Below are positions 54,101-64,000 of a stretch of 64,000 bases of DNA, one piece after another. How positions within the stretch are numbered: position 1 is the stretch's first letter; each line of letters begins with the position of its first letter. The notes under the pieces were generated by a model, which saw nothing but the letters and a program-made list of their open reading frames with translations, searched no databases and was not told the DNA's origin. Source of the DNA: Cyanophora paradoxa (taxonomy: Eukaryota; Glaucocystophyceae; Cyanophorales; Cyanophoraceae); NCBI GenBank assembly GCA_004431415.1, contig QPMI01000432.1:62001-126000 (forward strand), given 5' to 3'. The position numbers and the translations under genes are program-made.

Positions 54101-56647
54101 CTGGGAGACGGCTTGATAGACGGCTGGCTCGCCGAGCGCTGCGCCCTCCGCCGCCTTTCTGACCTTGAGCCCCTCCTCGCCCCCGCGCGGCGCGGCGCGC
54201 CAGGCTGCACGTGGTCGGGTGGCGGGACTTCCCCTCGGCGACCCTCGTCCGGGTCGGGCACCCCGGCCAGCAGGTGCGCGGGAGGAGCCGGCCTAGATGT
54301 AGCCGTACCTGGATACCCCGTGCGCGCTAGAGAACGCGGGGCGCCGCCGCTTCTTGAACGGGAGCCTAGACCCCTCGTTTCTTGTTGTTTCTAGCTACTT
54401 GATGCTAGATCCTAACGGTCGCCATAGCCCCCTGCCGGCCGGCGCTGACGCGGCGCTCGCGCGCGCGCCCCTCCGCAGCAGCCGCTGCTCTCGGACTGGG
54501 GCGCGCTGCCCCCGCTCGACCCCGAGGCCGTCCGGCGCCTCGTGTGAGCGCCCTCTCTCCCGCCGGCTCGAGGCTTCGCTTGTCTCGAGGCTCCCTCGCT
54601 CGAGGGCCCACGCGCGCCCCCGCCCGCTTCGCTCGCAGGGACATGCACGAGGCGGCCCTGCAGGACATCGCCTCCCGCCTGCGCGCCTCCTCCTGCAGCA
54701 GCAGCGGCGGCAGCGGCAGCGGCAGCAGGACGCCTGAGGGGGCGTGGCGCATCTCGTGGCTCCCCGCCTGCCTCAGCTACGCCCGCCTCCTCCGCGCCGC
54801 CCGCTCCCCCGAGTGCGCCGCCGCCGTCGTCCAGGTGCCGCCCCTCGGGACTACTATCCCCGCGCCCCGCGCCCCGCCCTCCGCCGCCTCGCTCACGTTA
54901 GAGCCTCGCGCTGCCCTTCTGAACGTCAGAGGGGACACGCCCAGCGCCCTAGATCCGCTCCCCGCCGCCTCGCTCACCTTGGAGCATCGCTCACCTGGGC
55001 GCAGGGAGCGCTGAGGACGGCCCCGGGCTCGGTCGAGCTGTGGCTCGAGTACGCCGCCTGCGAGGCGGTGCGCGCGCCGCTCTTTCGCCCTCTGAGGCGG
55101 CGCCCCTTCGCCTCCACCGACGCTGTCTGGCTCGAGCAGGCGCGGGCCGAGGGCGGCGCGGACGGGGGCGGGGGCGGGGGCCGCGAGCGCGCGATTGGCG
55201 TCCTCCTCGAGGGCTCCAGGTCCGCCGCTGCCCCCAAGGCCCCAGCCCTAGCTCTAGCGCCAGCGCCAGCGCCAGCGCTCTGTTGTCGATGCCCGCTGCT
55301 AACGGCAAGCCGCAGCGCGCTCCCGCCGGCGCGGCAGCTGGTCGCGCTGTACGCGGCGGCCGTCTGGGCCCTCCTCGGCGACCGCGACGGGGACGGGGAC
55401 GGCGACGGGGACGACGAGGGCGCCCCCGGGGGGCCGGCCAGACCCCGGTCCGTGCCAGCGCTCACGATCGTGCCTGACGCTAGCTCTGGCCTCATCCCGC
55501 CCGGCCTTCGCTCACCCCCCGCCTCGCTCCTCCCGCAGTGCTAGCGGGGACCTCGAGGTGGCGCTGCGCGTGCTCGGCATCGCAGCTCGCGCGATGGCCG
55601 GCCACAAGACCCGCGAGGGCGACGCCGACGAGGTGCGAGAGGGGCGGCGGGAGGCGCTCCGTCAGCCGGGCCGCTTTAGTTTTCTTGAAGCTACTATCCG
55701 CCCGCTCCGACGTGCTTGCGCGCCCGGCGCTGCGGCTGACCCCCCCCCCCCGGCAGGGCCAGGGCGTGGGGGAGACGCGGGAGCTCTTCCGGGCCCTCCT
55801 CCCCGACCTCGCGGGGGCAGGCGAGCGCGCCGCCGGCCCCGCCCTCGAAGGTGAGCCCGAGCTTCGAACCGAGCCCGAGTTCAAGGCCTTCGATGGGCGG
55901 GTCGCTTAACGCATATAAAAAGATATTAAAGCTTCGGCCTCGCTTCTCGGCGACAGACGCCGCCGCCCCCGCCCGCAGAGCGTGCGGCGCTGGCGCACTG
56001 GGGCTGGGCCTGCTACGCCCTCTTCGCCGCCCTCTTCGGCTGCGACGAGGAGGCGCGGGGCGCCGCCCGCGCCGCCGCCGCCGCCTCCGCCTCCGCCTCC
56101 TCCTCCACCGCCTCGACTTCGAGCCTGTACCACGAGAGGCAGTGCGCGAAGCTCGCTTGCATTCCTCTGTTTCTACAGCGGACCTAACTCCTCGCGCGCT
56201 CGGTTCGAGCAGGCGGTACCTCCTCGCGGCGCTGCGGCCCTCCCCGACGCACCTTTCCGAGGCGCTGGGCACCGCCATCCGGAGGGCGAGCCGCCTGCGC
56301 CAGGACTCGCCGCTGTCCTTCGGGGACCACGGGTTGGGCGGCCCGAGCGGCGCCCGTCAGAAGCCGAATGCAGGGGCACTGCAGGTACGCGCTCTCAGAC
56401 CTGCATCATCGGATCTGATCTGATCTGATCTGATCTGATGCGGCGCCAGCCGTGGGCCCGAGAGGTGCTCCACGAGGCGGGGGCGGTCGCCGAGGCGCGC
56501 CTGGAGGCCCCCGCCGCCCGCGCCGTCTCCGAGTTCGCCCGCCGCTGCTGCGCTTCGCACCGCGCCCGCAGCCCCGCCCCGCACGCCGCCCTCAGGTGTG
56601 GGATGCAGTTGGCCCCACCTCAATGCCTTGTCTTTCCTGCGATGTAA
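51143..56647 (+). CDS. ZFC3H1/Red1-like zinc-finger protein (nuclear exosome adaptor candidate)
   Basis: ZFC3H1 and Red1 connect nuclear RNAs to the exosome. The start at 51143 opens a 400-residue, largely disordered Ser/Pro/Glu/Ala-rich exon with four 9-residue repeats (51665-51772). The conserved core follows: FVFPCALHHDGTAVWSQVGG, HHPMRAFRTFRFHPYYRQ, then CVRLQRDVALCPQEPCPDP with FCALQHVAP, where the C-x10-C-x4-C-x4-C-x3-H spacing fits the zf-C3H1 finger. Later exons include LAKQLRVKVSSYKKLCRKSN, LVEDVARRLPASSLALPGL, acidic Ser stretches, and a helical-repeat C-terminal half resembling HAT/TPR units (AARACPGSYAVWAALCDCAR, GSVELWLEYAACEAVR, LVALYAAAVWALLGD, AALAHWGWACYALFAALF, RYLLAALRPSPTHLSEALG). 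The end at 56645-56647 is provisional. Finger and helical repeats agree with the family; the exon chain in the second half is incomplete. Confidence 0.6.
51665..51772 (+). repeat. Four 27-base coding repeats (PAPADExDQ)
   Basis: Four in-frame copies of nine codons, PAPADEHDQ, PAPADERDQ, PAPAEEHEQ and PAPADEPDQ, inside the first exon of the ZFC3H1-like gene. The first six codons are almost invariant at the DNA level. Confidence 0.9.
53300..53530 (+). repeat. Imperfect tandem repeats inside an intron
   Basis: Two to three degenerate units share GCTAGCCTAGCTTCATTG, CCCGGCCGACG(A/G)(T/C)CTCC(C/T)TGTCCGCG and ACATAC...CGTCTTC/CTCTTC elements. They enlarge an intron of the ZFC3H1-like gene. Confidence 0.7.
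56412..56439. repeat. TCTGA microsatellite
   Basis: Five perfect GATCT/TCTGA units in an apparent intron of the ZFC3H1-like gene. Confidence 0.85.
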
Positions 56648-57704
56648 CCGCTTGACCAGGCTGCACGCGGCGTGACCGGGTCAAGTTCAAAGCGAACAGA
56701 CCGGAGCAGAATCCCCCCCCCCCTTCCGCCCCAAGCTCCCCCCAAGCTCCCCCGAAGGGGGGCCTACCCCCTTCAGCCTCCCCTCGTACCGTTCCTCCAG
56801 GCCTAGGGGAGCCCCGTACCTCTCGGGCTCCCCGTATCCCCCAGCCTACCCCCATCCAGACTGCTGAAACAGTCTTCCCCGTACTCCCCGCCCCGCGCCG
56901 ACGTCCCCCCCCCCCCGTCGTACCCCCCGTCGTACCCTCCCGTCTTCCTCCCCCACTTCCCCGCCCCCGCCCCCCCTCCCCCCTCCCCACGCCTTACTTT
57001 GGTTCAACGGTTCATCCGATGCTCTCGGTGTGTCACAGTGTTGTCCCCCAGCTGCACGGCCTCGCTGATCATGATCATGATCATGAGTCACGCCGGGTGA
57101 TACCCCCCGGGCCCGGGCCCCCTGCGCACTGCGGCATGCATATGCTTCGAATTTCTTCTTTATTCTTCTGAACTTCGGAATTCGAAGTTCATGATGGCCG
57201 CAGGGCCCCGGGCCCATTGCCTGATCATCATCACGGCACTGCGGCATGCCGCAGTGCCGTTGTGCCATTCAAAATTATGCATGATCCAATGATAATGCCA
57301 ACGTACGGTATGTATACCGCAGTACTAGTGCCATAGTACCCACGTATTTTCTGTGACACTTTCACATTCTTGGAAGCTCATCCGAGTTTTGCACGGCCCT
57401 TCTGCCGGGCTGATGCCGCTGATCACGAGGGCATGACTTACACTCGATGACTCCGCCTGCTTACACTCGATGACTGCTACCGTACCCTAAGACTGGGCCT
57501 ACTATTGCTAGGCTACCCTAAGCGGGGTGCACGTGTACATGGCCATGACCCTGAAGCCTGCAGCTGACAGAAAGGAAACTTGAAAAGAGAGAGAAAGGCC
57601 CAGGCGGGCCTCAGATCCCAGGCTTGAAGCCGGCCTGGGCCCGGCCCGGGGCCTCTAGATCTCCCGGGCCCCGGGCCCCGGCCCGGGCCTCAAGCTAGGC
57701 CCAG
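56648..57704. other. Second low-GC intergenic island, about 1.06 kb
   Basis: No gene is seen. The first 350 bases are a C-rich strand with many TACCCCC and CCTCCCC repeats. From 57030 the sequence becomes AT-richer with TGATCATGATCATGATCATGA (57066-57086), CCCCGGGCCCGGGCCCC (57105-57121), two GCACTGCGGCATGC palindromic copies (57125-57139 and 57236-57250) and ATGATAATG-type stretches. A TTACACTCGATGACT direct repeat lies at 57438-57474. Near 57640-57700 GGGCCCCGGGCCCCGGCCCGGG recurs. The composition and words match the island at 38592-39546. Confidence 0.7.
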
Positions 57705-60700
57705 CTAGGGCTTGACGCAGGTGGCCATGAGCTCGATGGCGCGGCGCTCGCGGAGGAGCTCGAGCACGCGGGCGCCCTCCCCGCCCCCGGCCTTCGAGAG
57801 CCGCGCCAGCGCGATCGCCGCGTTCCGCTGCACCTGCGGACGAAGTGAGGGGCCTGTACCCCTTCCTTCGCCGCTGCTCGGGCGCATGCGCACCGCGTCC
57901 TTCTGCTGCTGCATGACGAGGACGAGGCGCTCCGCCAGGCCTGCCTCCCGCACCCGCCTCACCAGCGAGCCTGCCGGATACAGAGAACATAAGATTTGAA
58001 TCGAACGGGTACGTGAAAGAGAGGTTGAAAAGAGAGAAAGAAAGGGGGGTACGGACCGTCGGCTGCGACGGCGTCGGCGAGGCAGAGGCAGGCGTTGCCC
58101 AGCGTCTGGGCGCTCCCCGAGCCGAGGGCGCCGGCGAGGGCCCCGACGAGGCCCGCCCCCGCCAGCGCCGCCACGCCCTCCGGCCCTGAGAAGAAGAGCT
58201 TAGAGGGAAGCTTTGAGGTGAGGGCGGCGCGGCGTGTCCGCACCGGTCTTGGCGAGGGCGGCGGCCAGGCGAACGGCGGCGGCCTCGGAGGAAGGGTCGC
58301 CTCCGACGAGCGCCAGGACGCGCTCCGGGACCCCCGGGGCCCGCAGCGCCGCCGCCGCCTCGGGCGCCGAGGCGGCGAACCGGGAGAGCAGGTTCGCGGC
58401 GGCGGCCCGGAGGGCTGAGTCCTGGAGCAGGGCGACGAGGGCGGGCCAGGGGGCGGCGGCCTGCACGGCGGGGCGGCCCTCGGGCCCCGCCGAGGCGTTG
58501 AGGAGCACGGCCAGCGCGCCCTCCCGCACCAGCGCCGGCGCCTTCGCCTCCTTCAGCGCCCCCGCCGCCGCCTCCAGCAGGAGCCCCAGGGCCGCCCCCG
58601 GTAGCCGCCGATCGGCGCTGAGGAGCGTCGCGGCGGCGGCGGCCGACTCGCGCACGGGGGCGCTGTGGGGCGGCCGGAGCAGCGCCGCCACGGTCGCGGC
58701 GACGGTGCCCGTCCTCAGCAGCGCCTCCCGCGCCCCGCCTGCGCGCGCGCGCCCCCCGTCAGCCGACACCAGCCAACCGCTCAGCTGAGCTTCGTTCGCA
58801 CTGTGGAGGAGGAGGCCGCGGAGGAGGCCGGCGCCGTGCTGCAGCAGCGCCCGCGGGCCGGCCGCCTCCGCCGCGCCCTTGGCCGGAGGGGGCGCCCCCG
58901 CGAGCCTCGCCAGCAGCGCCGCGAGGTACTCCGCGAGGCCGGCGCGAGCCGCGAGCTCCCCCCGCACCCGCTCTGCGCGCTCCGCGTCAGGTGCCGGCGA
59001 GGGGTAGAGGGAGATAGGGAGGGGGAGGGGAGGGGTACCGTGCGCGGCGCAGGTCTCGAGGAGCTGCAGGGCGACCACCTGCGGAAGGGATGGGGGTACA
59101 GGTCAGAAAGGGAGGGGGAACTAAAAGGCGGGGGGAGGGGGTACGGGGCGCCTGGTGGCGGACGTCGCGGGCGGCGAGGAGCTCGTCGCAGGCGAGGGGC
59201 AGTACCCCCGCGTCCAGCACCTCCGCCTGGCTCGGGCCTGCGGCGAACGAAGGGGGGGCGGGGCCTGCGTGAGCCGAGGGCGGCGGCTCGACCGGAGGCT
59301 CGCGGAAGGGCGCGCCGTGGTCGATGCAGCAGGAGGTGAGGACGGGGAAGAGTGCGCAGACGTCGCCCCCGCCCTTCACCGCCTCGCACAGCTGCCGCAC
59401 CAGGCCGCCCATCCTCGCCCACACCCGCGCCTCCTCTGCGGGGGAGAGCGTCGGAACGGGAGCGTCGGGAGGCTCTGGAGGGGTACAGGGGCGGACCGCG
59501 CTCCATGAGGGCGACGAGGCGGGCGCTCGCGGCGACCTTCTCGACCGCCGCCGCCGAGCTGCCGAGAGACGAGAGTCAGACAAGACTACGAAGAAAGGAG
59601 CTCAAGCCTTAAGCGAAAGACAGGGGCTCAAGAAGCTCAGACAGACAGAGCTCCGAAAGCAGCTCAAGTCTTCAGCGGGGGGGCGGGCGGGGGTGCGGGC
59701 CTCTGGGGTGCGGAGGAGCAGGCGGCGACGAGGGCGGCGACGAGGCGGTCGGCCTCCTCGAGGGGCGCGGCGCCGGGCCCGCCGGCCTCCCGCAGCCCCC
59801 GCACCCGCCGCTCCTGCCCCGAGCGGTCGGTCGGTCAGCTCGGCCAGACAGAACCGAGGCACCGAACCCTCTAAGGCGTTCCTGAACCAATGCTGCCTTT
59901 CTAAGACAGACCCAAAGCCTCCGAGAGGCGGGCACCTGGGCGGCGAGCTCCCGCTCGGCGAGGATCGCCTCCGTCTGCTGCGCCACCTCCTCGTTCCCCG
60001 GCGCCAGCTCCCGCGCCTTCCTCAGATCTGACGCCGACACCCGCCCGGATCAAATCGTCTCGAAAAATTCGAAGATTCGAAAGGTTCGAATCGGGCACCC
60101 TCGAGGGCCTCGTCGAGGCGGGAGAGGGCGCGCAGGGCCGTGGCGCGCCGCACGTGCGCCTTGACGGCCCCCTCGTCCCACCGCAGCGCCTCCGCGCAGT
60201 CCACGATCGCCCCCTCGTACTCCTGCCCCCCGCCCGCCCGCCGTTGAGTTCCACGAATCTAGGAGCCCGTCTGACTATTCGCTTCTCTCCACATCTCTCA
60301 GCGCTAGAACAGAGCGCGGAGACAGCCGTTCTTCTCCTCCTCCTAGGGCCAGCGCGCGGCGCGAGCGAGCGAGCGGACCCGGAGGCGGATGCGGGCGAGG
60401 GCGCGGTTCGTGTAGATGGCCGCCGAGTCCGGGGCGAGCCGCAGGGCCTCCCCGTACCGCTCGGCCGCCTCCTCGTAGCGCCCCGCCGCGAAGCTCGCGT
60501 TCCCCTGCGCCGCGTTTTCGAAGAGATTTAATCCGGGGCGGGGGCCCGCGGACCTGCTCCTTGAGCTCGCCGGCCTGGCGCTCGCGCTCGCGGCGGCGCG
60601 CCGCGCGCTCCTCCGCGTCCCGCTCGAAGTCCCGCATGAACGCCACCGCGCTCGGGTCCATCGCCTCCTCGTCCACGTCCTCCACCTGCCCGCCCCCGCC

Positions 60701-61356
60701 CCCGCGCTCCGCTCAGCGGCCCGCTCCGAGGCTCGCCGCTGAGCGCCGCGGTCGCGGTTCGCAGCGGAGCCGATGCGCACCTGTATCCTGTCCCACTTCG
60801 AGTAATCGAAGGGCCTCTTGCCCTCGTCGGACGCCTTGGCCGCTGCGGGCGCGGCGCCTCGCTGCCCGCCGCCCGAGCCCGATGGCTCACCCTTCGATGC
60901 GCGCTCGTCAGAAGCAATTTGCTTGGCTGGCTGGCTGGACGCTGACGCTGGCTGGCTGGGCGCTGACTTGCTGGCCTTCGAACTTTCCGCGGCGGGCGCT
61001 GCCTCCTTCTTCGCCGCGGAAGCCGGTGCGACGCTGTTCCCGGGCTTCTGAGGCTCGTGAAGGACCTCGTCGAGCTTCCCGCTCCGCAGGTCCTTGATCT
61101 CGCGCTCTGCGCTCAGCGCTTAACTGAGAGCGCGCGGAGCCGGAAGCGCGCGACCGACCTACGGCATCGATCTGCTCCAGGAACCTGTCCAGATCCCGCA
61201 GCTGCGCGTGCGTGAGCGGCAGGCGCGCGCCGAGCGCGCCGTCGACCAACGGCGGCCGCTCTGGAAGCCGAGCGCAGCGGCACTGGCGTAGATGCAGCGC
61301 TGCGCACGTACCTGGCCATCGTCGAGCGGCGGCTTCATGAGCTCCTCGAGCGCCAT
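57705..61356 (-). CDS. TTC12: TTC12, TPR and armadillo-repeat protein
   Basis: TTC12 is a cytoplasmic factor needed to preassemble axonemal dynein arms. Starting at 61356 (MALEELMKPPLDDGQ), the N-terminus has LRDLDRFLEQIDAV, EIKDLRSGKLDEVL, a Ser/Ala/Lys-rich linker and KRPFDYSKWDRIQ (as in RPAP3/SPAG1 relatives). The TTC12 signature follows: VAFMRDFERDAEERAARRRE, then TPRs AAQGNASFAAGRYEEAAERY, APDSAAIYTNRALARIRL, IVDCAEALRWDEGAVKAHVR and ATALRALSRLDEALEGA. After ADLRKARELAPGNEEVAQQ come armadillo-like helices: AEEARVWARMGGLVRQLCEA, RESAAAAATLLSADRRLPGA, ALVREGALAVLLNASAGPEG, TLGNACLCLADAVAADG, VREAGLAERLVLVMQQQKDA and VQRNAAIALARLSKAGGGE, ending RRAIELMATCVKP at 57705. The C-terminal GNACLCL...NAAIALARL order matches human TTC12. 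It implies motile cilia with dynein arms. Confidence 0.87.
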
Positions 61357-61526
61357 GGCGGGCGGCGCAAAAGTGGAAGTTTGCCTCGAAGCGATACCCG
61401 CCGCTGGCTTGCCCCCCTCATTGGGGGTACGAAAAAATGGTCAGCCAGCGCACCTCGCGCCGCCCCGCACGCCAGCTAGCGACGCGCTCGCCGCTGAAAC
61501 GGAGTCGCTAGCTTAGCACGGCCCCG
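61357..61526. promoter_or_regulatory. 170-base divergent spacer (TTC12 and RPL11)
   Basis: Separates the start codons of the ciliary gene TTC12 and ribosomal gene RPL11, so it presumably acts as a bidirectional promoter. It includes GGGGGTACGAAAAAATGG (61425-61442), one of few A-runs nearby. No pyrimidine tract typical of ribosomal genes was recognised. Confidence 0.35.
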
Positions 61527-62562
61527 ATGGATCGCATAGTCCGCGCCTACCGATCCGATCGCGACTGACATCGAGCAGGCGCAGGCAGAGGAGAAGTCAA
61601 AGGCGCTGAACAAGGTCAGCTACAACTCTGCATCGATGCGCATTGCCATCGCTATGCTCCGTGCTCATCTCTCTTCGCGCAGATGCGGGAGGTGGCTTGG
61701 CGAACCTGCGAATGCGCGGGCGCCTGCACCTCTAACGAATGTCGCAGGTCCGCATCGAGAAGCTGGTGCTGAACATCTGCGTGGGCGAGAGCGGTGATCG
61801 CCTCACCCGTGCTTCCAAGGTGCTGGAGCAGCTGACGGGCCAGTCCCCGAAGTTCGCGAAGTGTGAGTGGGGCCACGCAACCTCCTTGCTGCGCTTGTGC
61901 TGACTCGCTATGCGCCCGCTGCTAGCGCGCATCACCATCCGTCAGTTCGGGTTCGTGCTGGAAGTCCGGCGGCTCGCTTGTCCCTGCCCTGACGCCATCT
62001 CTCTGCAGCATCCGCCGTAACGAGAAGATCGCCTGCTACGTCACCATCCGCGGCGACAAGGCCAAGGAGCTCCTCGAGCGTGGCCTGAAGGTGAAGGAGT
62101 TCGAGCTCAAGAAGAGCAACTTCAGCAACACCGGCAACTTCGGTGCGGTCCTCTCCCGCTTCCTTTTTCCTTTTTCCATCTGCCGATCTGATCGGAACCC
62201 TCTACGTCGACAGGCTTCGGTATCCAGGAGCACATCGATCTCGGCCTGAAGTACGACCCGTCGACCGGCATTTACGGCATGGACTTCTACGTCGTGCTCA
62301 AGCGCCCGGGTGCCCGCGTCGCGACTCGCCGCCGCGGTTCGCAGCTTCCCTCTGCCTGGGCTGTTCACAAGGGAGCGCTGCTGACACGCCGCACAGCTCA
62401 GGGCCACATTGGTCTGAACCACAAGGTGTCGAAGGAGGAGGCCGTCAAGTGGTTCCAGTCCAACTACGACGGTGCCCAGCCCTCCCGCCGCGTCCCATGG
62501 CGCGCCCCGGTTCGCTGACCTGCGAGCCACCGAATTTCGCAGGCATTGTCCTGGACAAGTAA
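61527..62562 (+). CDS. RPL11: 60S ribosomal protein L11 (uL5)
   Basis: uL5 of the large subunit binds 5S rRNA in the central protuberance. The coding exons join as [172 protein letters not shown] and IVLDK. The stop TAA is at 62560-62562. Seven or so introns cut a protein of about 170 residues. The first coding exon appears to be only 12 bases (ATGGATCGCATA), then an intron starting GTCCGC. The GTGAGT donor after AAGTTCGCGAAGT is one of the rare canonical donors in the window. Assignment is certain; only the first exon is open to question. Confidence 0.96.
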
Positions 62563-63133
62563 TTGCTCTGGACTTTGTTCCTCGCCCGACGCGATCCCCC
62601 GTGTATGAATGCATGCGCCATTTTGCTACGACGTGGGCATGGGGGGCGGATGCACTGAGGCGCATTGATATCCGGATCGGGCTGCACATGCATGGCGCTT
62701 GCAGCAGATCGTCAACCGCGAGCGCACTGCGGAGCGGGCGAAAGGAGATAGTGTAGCGGCGCCTGGAGGCCAGGGACGGCAGCGAACAACGCCAGCGCAG
62801 GGGTACACCAATCGATCGGCAGCGCCTCTGCGCAATGTCGACGTCGGTGCCGGCCCAGAATGTTCTGTCGCCCGAGCGGCCACCTCGATCGGACTCTTGT
62901 GCGATCGCCCGTGAGCCTGGCGTGGTGCGCGTGGATCGCCGATTCTTTAATGCAAGAGACCTCCGCCGCCGATCAGCCATTGGGGACTCTCTGAGGGGTT
63001 GAATCATCTCTTTCCGCAGATGCCGGCCCCGTGGAGCCCGCGCAGGACCTCCATCGTGTCACCTCAAGGCGCGGAGCACTGCCCTGCTGGGCTCGCGCGC
63101 GCTGATCGATCTCATGCAGCTGCGCCTGCGTTA
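62563..63133. other. 571-base spacer, possibly with a 5' exon of the protease gene
   Basis: No conserved coding segment is seen. It lies between the RPL11 stop and the first recognised protease exon. A targeting-peptide exon of the protease could lie here (for example around 63005-63060, after an acceptor-like TTTCCGCAG). It is AT-richer than the genes. Confidence 0.35.
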
Positions 63134-64000
63134 ATGGATGTTCTCCCGCTGGGATCGGTCGTCAAGGTGCGTAGCGACGAAGCTCGAGGCGGTCTCCGCG
63201 CGCACGCTGACGCTTGCTCCGCACCGCTGCAATGCCTTTTCTTCGTGTAGATCTTCACTGTCATGACCTGGTGCGCTCGCCCCGCGCGAAATCAGCGGCC
63301 TTAAGCTTACCGATTGAGCTTGCGCTTCGGTCGGACTCGGGACGCCTCTGCAGTCCCAACTACGGTGCGCGAGTGCAACTGCTCAATTTTTGTTCTGTTT
63401 TAGTAATTCCTCCCGCAGCAATGGTTTGACCGCGTGCGAGAGGATTTGAAGGACTATGCTAATGTCTTGCTGCGTCAACAGCCCTGGCAAATGAAGCGGC
63501 AAATGAAGAGCACCGGGTCCGGATTCGCGATAAGCGACCGGCGGGTTATTACAAATGCACACGTGCGCATTCGAGAGTTTTTCACAAGTTTTCCGATGTC
63601 ACCAGACTGAACTCTTTCTCCCTGCAGTGCGTGGCCGATGCAACAGTGTGCTCTTTGCTCACTTTCCTCCTCGGTTCTTCTCTCATCGCGTTACCTAGAG
63701 CGTGATGGTGAGGAAGCATGGGAGCGCCGAGAAGATCCTTGCGAAGGGTGTGCATGCCCATCCGTTTGATGCACGGTACCACTACTGGTAGCTGAGAACC
63801 TCAAAATTATTTTCCACAGTGGAACATGTCGGCCATGAGTGCGACTTGGCGATTTTGACAGTGCAAGACGACAAGTTCTGGGAAGGAATACAACCGCTGG
63901 AGCTTGGAGGGGTCCCACACGTGGGCACTTTTTGAATTTCGCAGTCAGATTTCGTGATCCCGACAGTTAGGCTAACTCGTTCATCGCACCTCAGCTACAG
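63134..64000 (+). CDS. DEG/HtrA-type serine protease (plant DEG10-like), 3' part outside window
   Basis: Deg proteases are ATP-independent trypsin-like serine proteases; DEG10 of plants is mitochondrial. Exons seen: [11 protein letters not shown] joined to IFT (the conserved SVVKIFT opening), [47 protein letters not shown] (catalytic His), [40 protein letters not shown] (catalytic Asp) and [17 protein letters not shown]. The catalytic serine (GNSGGP) and PDZ domains would lie beyond the right edge. The ATG at 63134 may be internal, because family members normally have a targeting peptide upstream. It is in the same direction as RPL11. The family is secure; assignment to the DEG10 branch rests on the [11 protein letters not shown] and FWEG blocks. 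Confidence 0.85.

Noticed and set aside
60060-60115. GGTTCGAATCGGG near 60084 as a possible tRNA
   Set aside because: No acceptor or anticodon arms pair around it; it lies in an apparent intron of TTC12.
62036-63007. 323-codon minus-strand frame
   Set aside because: It is antisense to RPL11 exons and introns and has no recognisable domain.

Overview
This is nuclear DNA from a gene-dense, very GC-rich eukaryote. The evidence is: genes broken by many short introns (about 50-150 bases) with GT-AG or GC-AG ends; eukaryote-only proteins (coatomer delta, exocyst Sec15, Spn1/Iws1, AMPK gamma, ALIX, CEP76); and two eukaryotic-type tRNA-Arg genes. Centriole and cilium genes (CEP76, TTC12, a GYxG-repeat protein, an RJL GTPase) point to a flagellated cell. 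A DUF2358-like protein and a membrane protein with a presequence-like N-terminus are compatible with a plastid. A unicellular alga is my best guess, a haptophyte being one possibility; no rRNA or species-diagnostic gene is present to settle it.

Layout from left to right: ALIX/Bro1 (-, cut by the left edge), DJ-1 (+), acidic coiled-coil protein (-), RJL GTPase (+), putative plastid membrane protein (-), coatomer delta (+), DUF2358-like protein (-), CEP76 (-), F-box/LRR protein (+), exocyst SEC15 (-), NDUFAF5-type methyltransferase (+), SNF4/AMPK gamma (-), SPN1/IWS1 (-), DUF3228-like protein (+), unrecognised protein (-), tRNA-Arg(ACG) (+), large multi-pass membrane protein (+), small NGHG-repeat protein (-), second tRNA-Arg(ACG) (-), Gemin3/DDX20-like helicase (+), NADP-isocitrate dehydrogenase (-), EF-hand protein (+), CIMIP2/FAM166-like protein (-), ZFC3H1/Red1-like protein (+), TTC12 (-), ribosomal protein L11/uL5 (+), and a DEG-type serine protease (+, cut by the right edge).

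Neighbouring protein genes alternate strand almost throughout, so most are paired head to head across 60-320 bases or tail to tail. The genes do not form one pathway. Loose themes are cilium assembly, vesicle traffic (ALIX, coatomer, exocyst) and RNA processing (Gemin3-like, ZFC3H1-like, Spn1).

The most unusual features are architectural. There are homology-supported GC-AG introns, introns with GTACCCC donors that sometimes end GGGGTACAG, first exons of only a few bases, and an inverted duplication carrying a tRNA-Arg gene and the 5' end of a protein gene. Two intergenic islands of lower GC are rich in GATC and GGGCCC palindromes. Exon boundaries were worked out by eye from family conservation; gene ends given here are start and stop codons where I could place them.
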